Notes under the pieces: generated by a model
The model's input: only the letters and a program-made list of their open reading frames with translations
The model's database searches: none
Told to the model about the DNA's origin: nothing
NCBI GenBank assembly: GCA_038527215.1
Contig: JBCBGC010000106.1
Location: forward strand, 1-29,661
Reading direction: 5' to 3'
Length of the DNA: 29,661 nucleotides
Source: JAWPMV01 sp038527215
Lineage (GTDB): Bacteria > Bacteroidota > Bacteroidia > J057
Shown here: positions 15,278 through 23,742 of the stretch, piece after piece
Layout of the letters: each line of letters begins with the position of its first letter
Numbering within the stretch: the first letter of the stretch is position 1
Made by a program: the position numbers and the translations under genes

Positions 15278-15718
15278 ATGGCACAAGATGCTACCACCCC
15301 CTGGCGGCTGTATGGGAAGGATCCGCGATTTATCTCTCCGGACCAGCAATACCGCATTGACTACGGCGAGCCCGGAGAGATTGCTATGGGCGGGCCCTGG
15401 AGTGCCGATGCCCTCCTGATCGACGCGGCGGGCCGGGAAATTCTCCTGAGCAGCATGGGGGCAGGTCCTCCGGTATGGCAGACAGATAGTCGCTACCTGG
15501 CCCTACCTGTCTGGACCCGTAGCCGTCAGCAGCAGTTGATGGTAGTAGACGTAGTCGAGAAAAAAATCCGAATCTATGCCCAAACCTTTAGCGTCCTGAT
15601 GTTGGAAACCTTTCAGGGAACCCTCATTGGAGGCGTCAACAGCCCAAAATACCGCACCAGTGACTTGGCTTTTGATATCACCAAAAAAAAGGTGCAGGAA
15701 GAAAGGGCGTTAATGTAG
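15278..15718 (+). CDS. Small hypothetical protein, unknown function
   Basis: 146 residues without signal peptide or membrane segment, though the start is uncertain. The sequence is beta-rich and reads like a one- or two-blade propeller fragment: ISPDQQYRIDYGEPGEIAMG, WSADALLIDAAGREILLSS, PPVWQTDSRYLALPVWTRSR, LMVVDVVEKKIRIYAQTF. The pattern of quoting a state, then W.TDSRYLALP, is reminiscent of WD/TolB-type blades or of some immunity-like proteins. It begins 4 bp after the LRR-like gene and is convergent with the next gene across 11 bp. I cannot assign a function. Confidence 0.72.
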   Translation: MAQDATTPWRLYGKDPRFISPDQQYRIDYGEPGEIAMGGPWSADALLIDAAGREILLSSMGAGPPVWQTDSRYLALPVWTRSRQQQLMVVDVVEKKIRIYAQTFSVLMLETFQGTLIGGVNSPKYRTSDLAFDITKKKVQEERALM

Positions 15719-15729
15719 CCGCTTTCTGT

Positions 15730-17103
15730 TTAGAAATGTAAGCCCATAGAAATCAGGGCAGCAAAAGAGGATTGATGAAGGGTAAGGTCTGGGATGGATA
15801 AAACCGGAGGAGAATCGGGCTTCTGGCAGACCACCCCTTTCAGGGTGATGGGCTGAACCAAATGAAGCCGAATATTTCCCCCCAGGGAAACGAATTTATG
15901 GGGAAAAACCCGCAGGCGGCTTTGGAGAAAAACGCCAGGCAATAACCTCTCCCGGGTATATCCTTCCAACACATCTCTGGAGGGTTCATATTGAGACTGA
16001 TAGCCCAGGACATGGCGAAATCGGGCCTGATGGATGCTTGGACCGGCGGCCAGGCTAAATTCCAGGGTATGTACCCGATACCGATTCATCGATTGAAAGA
16101 CATATTCCCCCAAGAACCCAAATATGTACATATCCCGCTCTCTGAAAGAAGCATAAGCGTCGATTTTTGAGGCTACTTTTGGGGTACCCGTTACTTCATT
16201 ACCCGTGGCCACCTGAAAACTCCCACCCACTCTCCAATGGGGATGGATATTGACCATCAGTTCTCCTCCTGCAGTCCAGAAACTTCGCGATTCTCTGGCA
16301 GGTGTAAAACCCGCACTATCATAGGCTGCTGCCATCTGGAAATTTGAGGCCCTGAATCCTCCTCCATACCAACCTGACAGGTGAAACCGTCTTTGCGGAA
16401 AGACTTTCTTCATCAATGGACTATGGACCACCCCTCTCGAAAGGTGGACGATATGGGTTGAATCCGCCCGGTGACTTCTCCCGTCCTCCAGTTGCGGAGC
16501 ACGGGTCGCTTCAGGAAATATCGCGTAGCGATAGGTTTTTTTGACCAGCCCTTCAGGCAACAAGCCTTTTACCTCTAGTTCATGGGCCTCATCAATTTTT
16601 CCGGATCGGTAGATCAACCCCCAGGCCAGACCGGCCGGTCCGCCAAAAACCAGGCCCGTAATCACCGCCTCCACGATGGGAGGCAACAAGTCTCCATCCG
16701 CTTCAATCAAAATCACCGTACCTACTGGTCCCCCTACGATGAGTCCGGCCCTCAGCGCCCCACGCCAAAAACTCCGATCCCGTTGAATCCAGATAGAATC
16801 TATGGCTCGTATCGACACCCCAAATATCAGCTCTTCATAGCCCGGCTGATATAATTCCTGCCAGGGCCAGAAATAAATAGAATCTGAGCTAATGGTGTAT
16901 AACTGTCCCTCATAGACCAGGCCGTCCTCTGTCTTTACCTGGGTATGAACCCGCATGAGCTCCCATCTTTTCTGGGCTTGTTTCCAAAGACGCTCAGATA
17001 TGCCTGCAGGAGTGGGGAGTTGGGCCTGCGTAAAAAGAGGCAAAAAAAGAAAGGCCAAACCGTACATCAGGGGCCGGAGACAAAAAGTATGCATCGCTTT
17101 CAT
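15730..17103 (-). CDS. Predicted outer-membrane beta-barrel protein, unknown function
   Basis: 457 residues. The signal peptide (MHTFCLRPLMYGLAFLFLPL) ends at QAQ near residue 28; the ATG three codons later is an equal start. The N-terminal part (about 50-105) has VKTEDGLVYEGQLYTISSDS, a beta-type module often reading out small-molecule or sensor signals in Bacteroidota. Residues about 115-165 contain two glycine-rich hydrophobic stretches (RAGLIVGGPVGTVILI, VITGLVFGGPAGLAWGLIY). The C-terminal half is a run of amphipathic strands ending in ALISMGLHF, typical of an outer membrane barrel. No named family. Convergent with the small unknown gene, 11 bp away. Confidence 0.78.
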   Translation of the reverse strand: MKAMHTFCLRPLMYGLAFLFLPLFTQAQLPTPAGISERLWKQAQKRWELMRVHTQVKTEDGLVYEGQLYTISSDSIYFWPWQELYQPGYEELIFGVSIRAIDSIWIQRDRSFWRGALRAGLIVGGPVGTVILIEADGDLLPPIVEAVITGLVFGGPAGLAWGLIYRSGKIDEAHELEVKGLLPEGLVKKTYRYAIFPEATRAPQLEDGRSHRADSTHIVHLSRGVVHSPLMKKVFPQRRFHLSGWYGGGFRASNFQMAAAYDSAGFTPARESRSFWTAGGELMVNIHPHWRVGGSFQVATGNEVTGTPKVASKIDAYASFRERDMYIFGFLGEYVFQSMNRYRVHTLEFSLAAGPSIHQARFRHVLGYQSQYEPSRDVLEGYTRERLLPGVFLQSRLRVFPHKFVSLGGNIRLHLVQPITLKGVVCQKPDSPPVLSIPDLTLHQSSFAALISMGLHF

Positions 17104-17225
17104 ACAATGGGGGTTAGGGTTCTTCCAGTAAGGAAGTGAACCGCTCCCGCAATTGCATAAGGCCTACATCATAAGGGCGCATGATTTACCTCAACCTAAC
17201 CCCCTCATTATGAAGCGTGTACCGA

Positions 17226-17245
17226 AAGGGAATAGATTTTCCCTT
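17226..17245. other. Small hairpin downstream of the bestrophin gene
   Basis: AAGGGAA (17226-17232) and TTCCCTT (17239-17245) are perfect 7-bp arms with a 6-nt loop, 12 bp beyond the bestrophin stop (transcribed leftward). A T-rich tail is poor on either strand, so a terminator role is only possible. Confidence 0.33.
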
Positions 17246-17256
17246 CCAGCATACCC

Positions 17257-18318
17257 TTAAAACTGCGTATCATACACCATCGGAAACTGCTCTGGAATTT
17301 CTTCCTTGCTTTCGCCCAGGTTCTGGCGCAGGTCAATTTCGATGCCCCGCGCAATGGTGGAAATCGGCACATCATTGGCCGAGCCTTCAAAGGGATTTTC
17401 CCCCGTGCGGCCAATGCGCTCCATGGTATGAAAAACCCAGGCTACCATGGTGTAAAAGGGTACCGAAAGCCAGACAAAAAGCTTCCCGAATAAGGGATGT
17501 TCCCCGGCCATCTCAGCGCCGATATCCGCAAACTGCGGCACGATAGCCAGCGGCAGCACCAGCACAAATACCCACATGAAGTAGTGATTCAGAGAGGCAA
17601 AATGGCGGGGATAAGGAAAGTTTTTGATCCGCTCTGACTTGCCCTGCAGGGTAAACAGTTCTTCTAGTACCCCTTCCAGTTGTAGAAAAGCAAACTCCCA
17701 GATGGCCCCATGATCCTTCAGGCGACGCAGATGATGGGATTGCAGGTACAAAAGTGCGGTTTGCTTATTGTTTTTGCTCATGACATAGGCCATGTCCTCC
17801 TCGGAGAGATAGGCCTTCATGTCTTCCTCTACCGTGGAGTCCCTTTCTGGGGGATGGACGGTATCGGTCCATTCCTGATTGGTTCTTTCCTGAGCGATGG
17901 TCTCCCAGGGTTTGCTCGCCCGCATAGCATGGCGGAGCGCCGTCATCCAGGCAATATGGCGGTAAGTCAGGGTTTTGATTTCATGCTTCAACTCTCCCTC
18001 AGAAAGTTTCACTGTAGCCTTTTCGTTAGAGACCATATCCTGCACGAACATGCCAAAGGTGCGGGAGGTATTTACGATGCCGCCCCATATCTTGCGGGCT
18101 TCCCAGATCCGGCCATAGGCGGAGTTGTTTTGGAAACCAATCACAAAGGCCACGGCCGTACCAATCAGGGCCAGGGGGGTCCAGGGAAATCTAATCCATT
18201 CTAGCTGGAAGTATTGATAAACCGCGACAAAAGCGATGCTGATGCCCAGAAACAAATAGGTGGCAAAGCGGGTCCAGAGGGCCATGTCCCGGGCCCGGTA
18301 AACTTTTTTCGTATACAT
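17257..18318 (-). CDS. Bestrophin-like (UPF0187) anion channel
   Basis: 353 residues, typical for bacterial bestrophin homologues. Membrane segments lie at about 13-36 (LWTRFATYLFLGISIAFVAV), 46-65 (TPLALIGTAVAFVIGFQNNS), 229-250 (YFMWVFVLVLPLAIVPQF) and 272-292 (KLFVWLSVPFYTMVAWVF). Family signatures seen are FQNNSAYGRIWEARKIWGGI, in helix two and the following loop, and the C-terminal ENPFEGSANDVPISTIARGI, matching the conserved NPF..D.NDIP/ER region of the family. Bestrophins form pentameric anion or cation channels in the inner membrane; the ion is not deducible. It starts at MYTKKVYRA with no better upstream ATG, and faces a 285-bp gap. Confidence 0.93.
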   Translation of the reverse strand: MYTKKVYRARDMALWTRFATYLFLGISIAFVAVYQYFQLEWIRFPWTPLALIGTAVAFVIGFQNNSAYGRIWEARKIWGGIVNTSRTFGMFVQDMVSNEKATVKLSEGELKHEIKTLTYRHIAWMTALRHAMRASKPWETIAQERTNQEWTDTVHPPERDSTVEEDMKAYLSEEDMAYVMSKNNKQTALLYLQSHHLRRLKDHGAIWEFAFLQLEGVLEELFTLQGKSERIKNFPYPRHFASLNHYFMWVFVLVLPLAIVPQFADIGAEMAGEHPLFGKLFVWLSVPFYTMVAWVFHTMERIGRTGENPFEGSANDVPISTIARGIEIDLRQNLGESKEEIPEQFPMVYDTQF

Positions 18319-18603
18319 CTAGGTGGTAAATTTTTGGTGAGTGAGTCCCTCCCATTCCCATGCCAAAGGGTAAGCCGCCATCATTTAAACGGACCGGTTG
18401 AGACAAGCAGGACAGCATAAATATTTCAGGCAATGCAAGCAGTAGGTTGGGCATGTAGCTGGAGGTATAGAAATTCAAGAGAAAAATTACGGAATATTCA
18501 TTCCAATAGAAAATTCACCCCTGCCCGCCAAAAAAACCAGATAAATTCCAACCCTTGGGGACCCTCTTCCTATCTCTAGCCTATACCCATTAACCTACCT
18601 TAC
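18319..18603. other. Intergenic gap with divergent promoters expected, no gene seen
   Basis: 285 bp between the divergent bestrophin and serine-hydrolase genes. No ORF, tRNA or strong hairpin. Only a 5-bp stem (GGAAT/ATTCC, 18491-18504) is visible. Promoter boxes are not clear: TATCTC near 18571 resembles a -7 element without a good partner. Confidence 0.5.
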
Positions 18604-19692
18604 ATGCGAAACACTACCCTATCTTTTCTCCTGATCAGTATCTTCATGTGCAGTTGCATTACCCGCAAAGGAGCCTTTCAAGGACAAGCCTGGGAACGGC
18701 ATGCCTCTCCTCAGGCCGCAGGCTTTAACCCGGAAAAACTCGCAGCCCTGGATCAATACATAGATAGCAGCAATACGACCGGTCTCATTGCCATCTATGA
18801 TGGGAAAGTCATCTACGAATACGGCGACCTGAAAAAAGTCAGCTACCTAGCCTCTTGCCGCAAAAGTGTGCTGGCCATGCTCTACGGAAAGTATATCGAA
18901 GACGGAACCGTGGACCTGAACCAATCTATAGGCGAATTGGGCATTACTGAGGCGGATGGTTTACTGCCGATTGAAAAAACCGCCAAGGTAGACCACATCA
19001 TTACCTCCCGCTCCGGCGTCTTCCATATCGCCGCCAATGGGGGCTACGACCTCGACAATTTTAAGCGCAGAGGCAGTGTCCAACCAGGAGATTATTTTGT
19101 CTACAGCAATTGGGACTTCAACGTCGGTGGGCACCTTCTGGAGCAATACGCCGGGAAGAATATCTATGAGGAAATGGAAGAGCAGTTTGCCAAACCCCTG
19201 GGCTTTCAGGACTGGCACATCAAAAACCAACGCAAAAGCGGCAAAAAGAAAAAATCTCAATACCTGGCCTACCATTTTTACCTCTCCACCCGCGACATGG
19301 CCAAGCTGGGCCAGCTGATGCTCAACCAAGGCGAATGGCAGGGCCAGCAATTGATCTCCCAGAATTGGGTCCGCAAAATCACCAGCACGGTAACGCCTCA
19401 AGATACCGTATTGGCGCGTGGCGGGGGCTATCGCCGACCCGATGTGCCCAAGTACAGCTATGGCTATATGTGGTGGCTCTTTGACGAACTAAAGGGTCAG
19501 GATGCCTACGAAGGTTCTTTTTCCGCCACTGGCTATGGCGGACAGTACCTCACCGTCATCCCCAAACAAAAGCTGGTCATCGCCCACAAAACCAAACTCG
19601 ACATTCCTACCCTACTTGGTTGGAAATACCACGAAACCCCTGAGTGGGTCTATTACCATATCGTCGATCAAATCGTCAACGCCCGGGAATAG
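18604..19692 (+). CDS. Class C beta-lactamase/serine hydrolase family lipoprotein
   Basis: 362 residues, the usual length of S12-type serine hydrolases. The N-terminus (MRNTTLSFLLISIFMCSC) is a lipoprotein signal with Cys18 the likely lipid site. Ser84 and Lys87 form the SxxK pair (YLASCRKSVLAML), and Tyr167-Ser-Asn169 the YxN motif (VYSNWDFNVGG). A KTG-equivalent is possible at IAHKTKLD near the C-terminus. Members are esterases, D-amino-acid peptidases or beta-lactamase-like proteins; true beta-lactamase activity is not implied. Anchored in the envelope. It ends 1 bp before the convergent oxidoreductase gene. Confidence 0.93.
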   Translation: MRNTTLSFLLISIFMCSCITRKGAFQGQAWERHASPQAAGFNPEKLAALDQYIDSSNTTGLIAIYDGKVIYEYGDLKKVSYLASCRKSVLAMLYGKYIEDGTVDLNQSIGELGITEADGLLPIEKTAKVDHIITSRSGVFHIAANGGYDLDNFKRRGSVQPGDYFVYSNWDFNVGGHLLEQYAGKNIYEEMEEQFAKPLGFQDWHIKNQRKSGKKKKSQYLAYHFYLSTRDMAKLGQLMLNQGEWQGQQLISQNWVRKITSTVTPQDTVLARGGGYRRPDVPKYSYGYMWWLFDELKGQDAYEGSFSATGYGGQYLTVIPKQKLVIAHKTKLDIPTLLGWKYHETPEWVYYHIVDQIVNARE

Positions 19693-19693
19693 G

Positions 19694-21154
19694 CTACATC
19701 TCCCAGCCTTCCCGGTACGGCCGGGTTACAAACTGGTTCGCTTCCTCGAGGTTAGTGATCCGCATGTTCTCGCCATCCCAGAGCAGTTTTTTTCGGGCAA
19801 AAAATTCCATGCGGCCCTGGCTGTTTTCCCGGCGGAGCATATAACTACGGATGGCCAGGTTGCCCATGAGAACCGTTTCGGTCATCGGGCCAGCATAGTC
19901 GAAGGAGGAAGTGAGGCCTTTGTGTTCCTCACTGCCGAAACCCGCTTTACAAGCATCTACCCATTTGCGCTGGTGGCCATATTCCGGTTCCTCGTTTTCC
20001 TCCACCTCCGGCCCAAATTCCGTGGTGCCATCAAAGAGATAGAGTTTGGGCATCAGCGGTGAGCTGTCGTTGATGTTGGTAGAAATCAAGCCTTTGTCTC
20101 CGATGATCAGCACCCCGTTGCTGCTGTTTCTGCCACCCACGTCTGCATCGGCAGGAATGATTTCCGGATGAGAAGGACGAATGCCGCCATCACTCCAGGT
20201 CATTTCGATGGGGCCTCCGGTTTTGTCCGTCGCCCCAAAGTGTAAGGTGATAAATGAAGAAGCCGGGCAGCCTTTGGGATGGTAGTCTGGCGTCCACATT
20301 TTGGTGAAGATAGCGCCCACACTACACTCAGCATCGGTAGGATATTTCAGGTTCAGGGTACGGAAAGGAATGTCAATCAAGTGGCAGCCGACATCCCCCA
20401 GGGCGCCGGTACCATAGTCCCACCAGCCCCGCCAGTTGAAGGGGTGCAGCTTGGGCGTAAAGGGCATGGCAGGAGCAGGTCCTAACCAGAGATCCCAGTC
20501 CAGGGCATCCGGCTTTTGATCCGGGGCAGGTTCCGGGAAAGCAAAACCTTGAGGCCAGACCGGCCGATTGGTCCAGACCTGCACCTTGGAAATCTTGCCA
20601 ATGGCTCCTGAATCGACCCAGCCTTGCACCATCCCCAATAAAGGATTAGAACCGCCCTGGTTGCCCATTTGGGTGACCACTTGTTTTTCGCGGGCCAGTT
20701 CGGTCAGCATGCGTGCTTCCCGGATATTGTGGGTCATCGGTTTCTGCACATAGACATGCCTGCCTCGCTGCATGGCATTGTAAGCTGCGGGGCCGTGGAC
20801 ATGGTCCGGGGTAGAAATGGTCACGGCGTCGATTTCCGGCATTTCGTCCAACATCTTCCGATAATCCGCATAGCGCTTCGCTTCCGGGAAATTCTCCACC
20901 GAACGCTTGGCCGAGCCACTAAAGTCTACGTCGCAGAGCGCAACCACTTTTTCTCGTCCATTGACCGAAGCATGTTTGATATCGCTGATGCCTTTTCCTC
21001 CGGCCCCGATGGCAGCCAGCACCAACTGATCACTGGGAGCAGTATACCCCACGCCTCCCAGAACATGGCGCGGTACGATGAAAAAAGAGGAAGCAATGAC
21101 CGACTGTTTGAGAAACTTGCGGCGGGAAGTGGTAGGAGTTTGTTGATCCTTCAT
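19694..21154 (-). CDS. Tat-exported Gfo/Idh/MocA-family oxidoreductase
   Basis: 486 residues. The N-terminus has the twin-arginine motif SRRKFLKQS (Arg11, Arg12) before a hydrophobic stretch, so it is exported folded, with its NAD(P) cofactor. The Rossmann motif AAIGAGGKG is at about 47-55. STPDHVHGPAA (114-124) and QKPMTHN with Lys138 follow, both conserved in the family. Downstream are the family's WNRPVWPQGF-type and DYGTGALGDVGCHLIDIPFR segments. Typical relatives act on sugars or inositol derivatives released from polysaccharide; the substrate is unknown. Co-directional with the LytTR regulator, 98 bp upstream. High confidence of family. Confidence 0.95.
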   Translation of the reverse strand: MKDQQTPTTSRRKFLKQSVIASSFFIVPRHVLGGVGYTAPSDQLVLAAIGAGGKGISDIKHASVNGREKVVALCDVDFSGSAKRSVENFPEAKRYADYRKMLDEMPEIDAVTISTPDHVHGPAAYNAMQRGRHVYVQKPMTHNIREARMLTELAREKQVVTQMGNQGGSNPLLGMVQGWVDSGAIGKISKVQVWTNRPVWPQGFAFPEPAPDQKPDALDWDLWLGPAPAMPFTPKLHPFNWRGWWDYGTGALGDVGCHLIDIPFRTLNLKYPTDAECSVGAIFTKMWTPDYHPKGCPASSFITLHFGATDKTGGPIEMTWSDGGIRPSHPEIIPADADVGGRNSSNGVLIIGDKGLISTNINDSSPLMPKLYLFDGTTEFGPEVEENEEPEYGHQRKWVDACKAGFGSEEHKGLTSSFDYAGPMTETVLMGNLAIRSYMLRRENSQGRMEFFARKKLLWDGENMRITNLEEANQFVTRPYREGWEM

Positions 21155-21252
21155 GAAAAAGCCAGATTAGTAGTAGGAGTAGGCAAAAAGCGCGGGCCTG
21201 CCTGAATTGAAGTTAAAGAATTTGTGGAAAAAGCACAGGGCTTGCTACTTTT

Positions 21253-21999
21253 TTACAAGCGATCAATCAGGCGCATAAATTCCTCTTTTTTGCGGCGGGA
21301 AATATTTACCTGCTGCCCATCGCTCATAATGACATAGCCGCCTTCCCCTTTGACATAGCGCTCCACATGATCCAGGTTGATGAGGGAGGAGTGATGCACC
21401 CGGCAGAAATGAGCAGGATCCAGGATTTGCTCGATTTCTTTGAGCTTTTTCGAGACCAGCATAGGCTTTTTGTCCCGAATAACCAGCTGCGTATAACTGC
21501 CATCTGCTTCGCAGTACAAAAGGTGCTTTAGCTCGATAAACGCCATGCCTTCAGCCGTAGGAACCGCTAATTTCCCTTCTTTACCCAGGCGGTTTTTGAC
21601 ATTGTGGATCACTTCGGGATAAGGCATGGTCGTCTGCTGTGTCTGCTGTTCCCGAGCCCTGGATACTGCCGAAACCAACTCATCCACCTCCACCGGTTTA
21701 AGTAAATAATCCAAGGCAGAAAAGCGAATCGCCTTGATAGCGTAATGATCGTGAGCCGTAACAAATATGGTCTGGAACCGTGGCGCGGGAATTTTTTCCA
21801 GCAGATCAAAGCCACTCATCCGGGGCATTTGTACATCGAGAAAAATCAGATCTGGGTCGTAGGCAGCAATGGCTTCGAGGCCCCTCAACGGATCAGGACA
21901 TAATTCCAATATCTGCACTTCAGGGCAAAATTTCTGCAAGAGAAGCTGAAGACTCACGCGAGCGTCTGCTTCGTCGTCGATGATCAGGGCACGAATCAT
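21253..21999 (-). CDS. LytTR-type response regulator
   Basis: 248 residues: receiver domain about 1-120 and LytTR DNA-binding domain about 145-246. In the receiver the acidic pocket is Asp8 and Asp9, the phospho-acceptor is Asp55 (LIFLDVQMP), and Thr81 and Lys101 (FVTAHD, LLKPVE) are the conserved switch residues. The LytTR part reads LKHLLYCEADGSYTQLVI, CRVHHSSLINLDHVERYV, then YVIMSDGQQVNISRRKKEEF. It would bind paired direct repeats upstream of targets. Its natural kinase is a TPR-type His kinase; one lies on the same strand at 27262-29235, separated by two surface-protein genes on the other strand. The Gfo/Idh/MocA gene downstream may be in the same transcript. Confidence 0.96.
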   Translation of the reverse strand: MIRALIIDDEADARVSLQLLLQKFCPEVQILELCPDPLRGLEAIAAYDPDLIFLDVQMPRMSGFDLLEKIPAPRFQTIFVTAHDHYAIKAIRFSALDYLLKPVEVDELVSAVSRAREQQTQQTTMPYPEVIHNVKNRLGKEGKLAVPTAEGMAFIELKHLLYCEADGSYTQLVIRDKKPMLVSKKLKEIEQILDPAHFCRVHHSSLINLDHVERYVKGEGGYVIMSDGQQVNISRRKKEEFMRLIDRL

Positions 22000-22128
22000 A
22001 CAGGAAATTGGCGATTTTTTCCCAAAGCTGCTACGTCCAGTTTCGCTTCCTGCCTACCACCTATAAACTCACGCCTGCCAGATATGAAGTAAGGCATGTA
22101 AACGGGCTTTGCGCTTGCTAAGATTAGC

Positions 22129-22152
22129 CTGCTCCTCTCCCTGTAGGAGCAG
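22129..22152 (+). promoter_or_regulatory. Hairpin in the leader of the Kelch lipoprotein gene
   Basis: CTGCTCCT (22129-22136) and AGGAGCAG (22145-22152) are perfect 8-bp arms around an 8-nt loop and are followed by CTTTTCTC. It lies 44 bp before the lipoprotein ATG in the 196-bp gap shared with the divergent LytTR regulator gene. Possible roles are an attenuator, mRNA stabiliser or regulator site; nothing decides. Confidence 0.4.
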
Positions 22153-22195
22153 CTTTTCTCAAAGCATTTTTTCACGCCTTTTAGCTTCATTCATC

Positions 22196-23731
22196 ATGTT
22201 CGCAAAAAAAAGAAACAATCAACTCCTTCTTTTGCTGATCCTTCTTTCAGCCTGTAAAAACGAACCCGTAACGCCACCCGAAAACCAACCCCCGGATCCC
22301 TTCTCAGTCTCCGTGCAGGTGGATACCATCACCGCCCTGGTCAGTTGGACGGCAGCAGATGATCCCGATGGTGATCCGGTTTCCTACCGGGTAGAATTGG
22401 ACAATCAGGTCATTGTCGCTTCTACCCAGGAACTTTCCCATACCCTTCCCCAATTGGATTACGACCGAAAGTATTCAGGAAAAATCGTAGCCTTTGACCC
22501 CGAAGGAGCGGAAAGAGCGGTATCCTACGATATCACCACCGATCCGGAGCCGAATTCTCCTCCTGGGGATATTACCTTGGTTTCTCCCAAAGACGACTTA
22601 CTCAACCTTGACCCTGGCAATATTTACTTTGATTGGGAAACGGTCAGCGATCCGGATGGCGACATGCTGACCTATGAGTTGTGGGCCGGAACTGAAGGAA
22701 CAGCCGCTGATCTGATCCACAGTGGCACGACCACCAACTATACCGCGACCGATCTGCTACCGGGTGAAACCTATACCTGGAAGCTCATTGCTGTGGATGG
22801 AAAAGGCGGCCAAAGCGAAAGTGAAACTCGTGAGTTTACCACCCGCATTGTGGTGGACGCCACGCTCCTGACCGAAGCGCCCTGGGCCGCCCGTTCCGAG
22901 CACAGCACCCTGGTTTTTAACAACAAAATCTGGGTCTTGGGAGGCAACATCAGCTCGGGCAGCAACGACCATGATGTCTGGTCCAGTCCTGATGGCATCA
23001 CCTGGACCGAAGCTACCAGCCAGGCAGGCTGGGCCAAGCGTCAAAGGCAGGGAGCGGTAAGCTTCCAGGGAAAAATGTGGATCGTAGGCGGCTTACAATA
23101 TTATGGTGCCGGCGGGGCCTTTAACGATGTCTGGTCCAGTTCGGACGGCATTACCTGGACCCAGGAAGTAGCGCAAGCCCCTTTTGCCAAGCGCTTCGCC
23201 TTTGAAATGGCCGTATTTAATGGAAAAATGTGGCTCTTTGGCGGCATCGGAGATGATAACACCTACTATCAGGATATCTGGTCTAGCAGCGATGGGGTTA
23301 GCTGGACCGAGGAGGTCAATGATTGCGGCTTTACCCTTACGGATGCCGGAGAAGTGCTGGTCTACCAAAACAAGCTCTGGGTTATCGGCGGAGTAAATGA
23401 CAATGTTTACGAAAGCTCCGATGGCCAGAACTGGTTGCAGATAACCAACGATGCCGATTTCGGAAAGAAAATTGCCCACGCCTGCGTCACCCATGCAGGC
23501 CGCATGTGGCTAATCAGCGGCTCCGATGGAGAAGTCAATTCCACGGTTGAGGAAAAAGACATCTGGTATTCAGTAGATGGAGATCACTGGATCGAGTCCA
23601 ACTTTAACGCCAACTTTGAAGCTGTAGCCTATAGCCGAGCCGTGTCTATGGGCGGCAAAATGTACCTCGTCGGCGGGGGCGGCGGTTTCCAGAGCTTTTT
23701 TGTTACCAACAAAGTATACCTCATCGAATAA
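22196..23731 (+). CDS. Lipoprotein with two fibronectin-III-like domains and Kelch-type repeats
   Basis: 511 residues from the ATG at 22196, which starts a lipoprotein signal MFAKKRNNQLLLLLILLSAC (Cys20). A longer ORF from 22109 adds 29 residues with no signal character. Two FN3-like domains occupy about 32-125 and 130-220 (ALVSWTAADDPDGDPVSYRV and FDWETVSDPDGDMLTYELWA). From about 222 to 511, five to six Kelch-like blades repeat with W..GG and SSDGITWT..., for example KIWVLGGN, KMWIVGGL, KMWLFGGI, KLWVIGGV, RMWLISGS and KMYLVGGG. Such propellers bind proteins or sugars. It is 11 bp before the large repeat protein at 23743, so likely co-transcribed and functionally linked at the cell surface. 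Confidence 0.88.
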   Translation: MFAKKRNNQLLLLLILLSACKNEPVTPPENQPPDPFSVSVQVDTITALVSWTAADDPDGDPVSYRVELDNQVIVASTQELSHTLPQLDYDRKYSGKIVAFDPEGAERAVSYDITTDPEPNSPPGDITLVSPKDDLLNLDPGNIYFDWETVSDPDGDMLTYELWAGTEGTAADLIHSGTTTNYTATDLLPGETYTWKLIAVDGKGGQSESETREFTTRIVVDATLLTEAPWAARSEHSTLVFNNKIWVLGGNISSGSNDHDVWSSPDGITWTEATSQAGWAKRQRQGAVSFQGKMWIVGGLQYYGAGGAFNDVWSSSDGITWTQEVAQAPFAKRFAFEMAVFNGKMWLFGGIGDDNTYYQDIWSSSDGVSWTEEVNDCGFTLTDAGEVLVYQNKLWVIGGVNDNVYESSDGQNWLQITNDADFGKKIAHACVTHAGRMWLISGSDGEVNSTVEEKDIWYSVDGDHWIESNFNANFEAVAYSRAVSMGGKMYLVGGGGGFQSFFVTNKVYLIE

Positions 23732-23742
23732 CCCCCATCCCA

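Noticed and set aside
18604..19692. Call as an antibiotic-resistance beta-lactamase
   Set aside because: SxxK and YxN are shared by many esterases and peptidases of the family; nothing specific to drug hydrolysis is visible.
22109..22195. Upstream ATG that would lengthen the Kelch lipoprotein
   Set aside because: The extra 29 residues precede a complete lipoprotein signal and overlap the leader hairpin; the ATG at 22196 puts the signal at the N-terminus.
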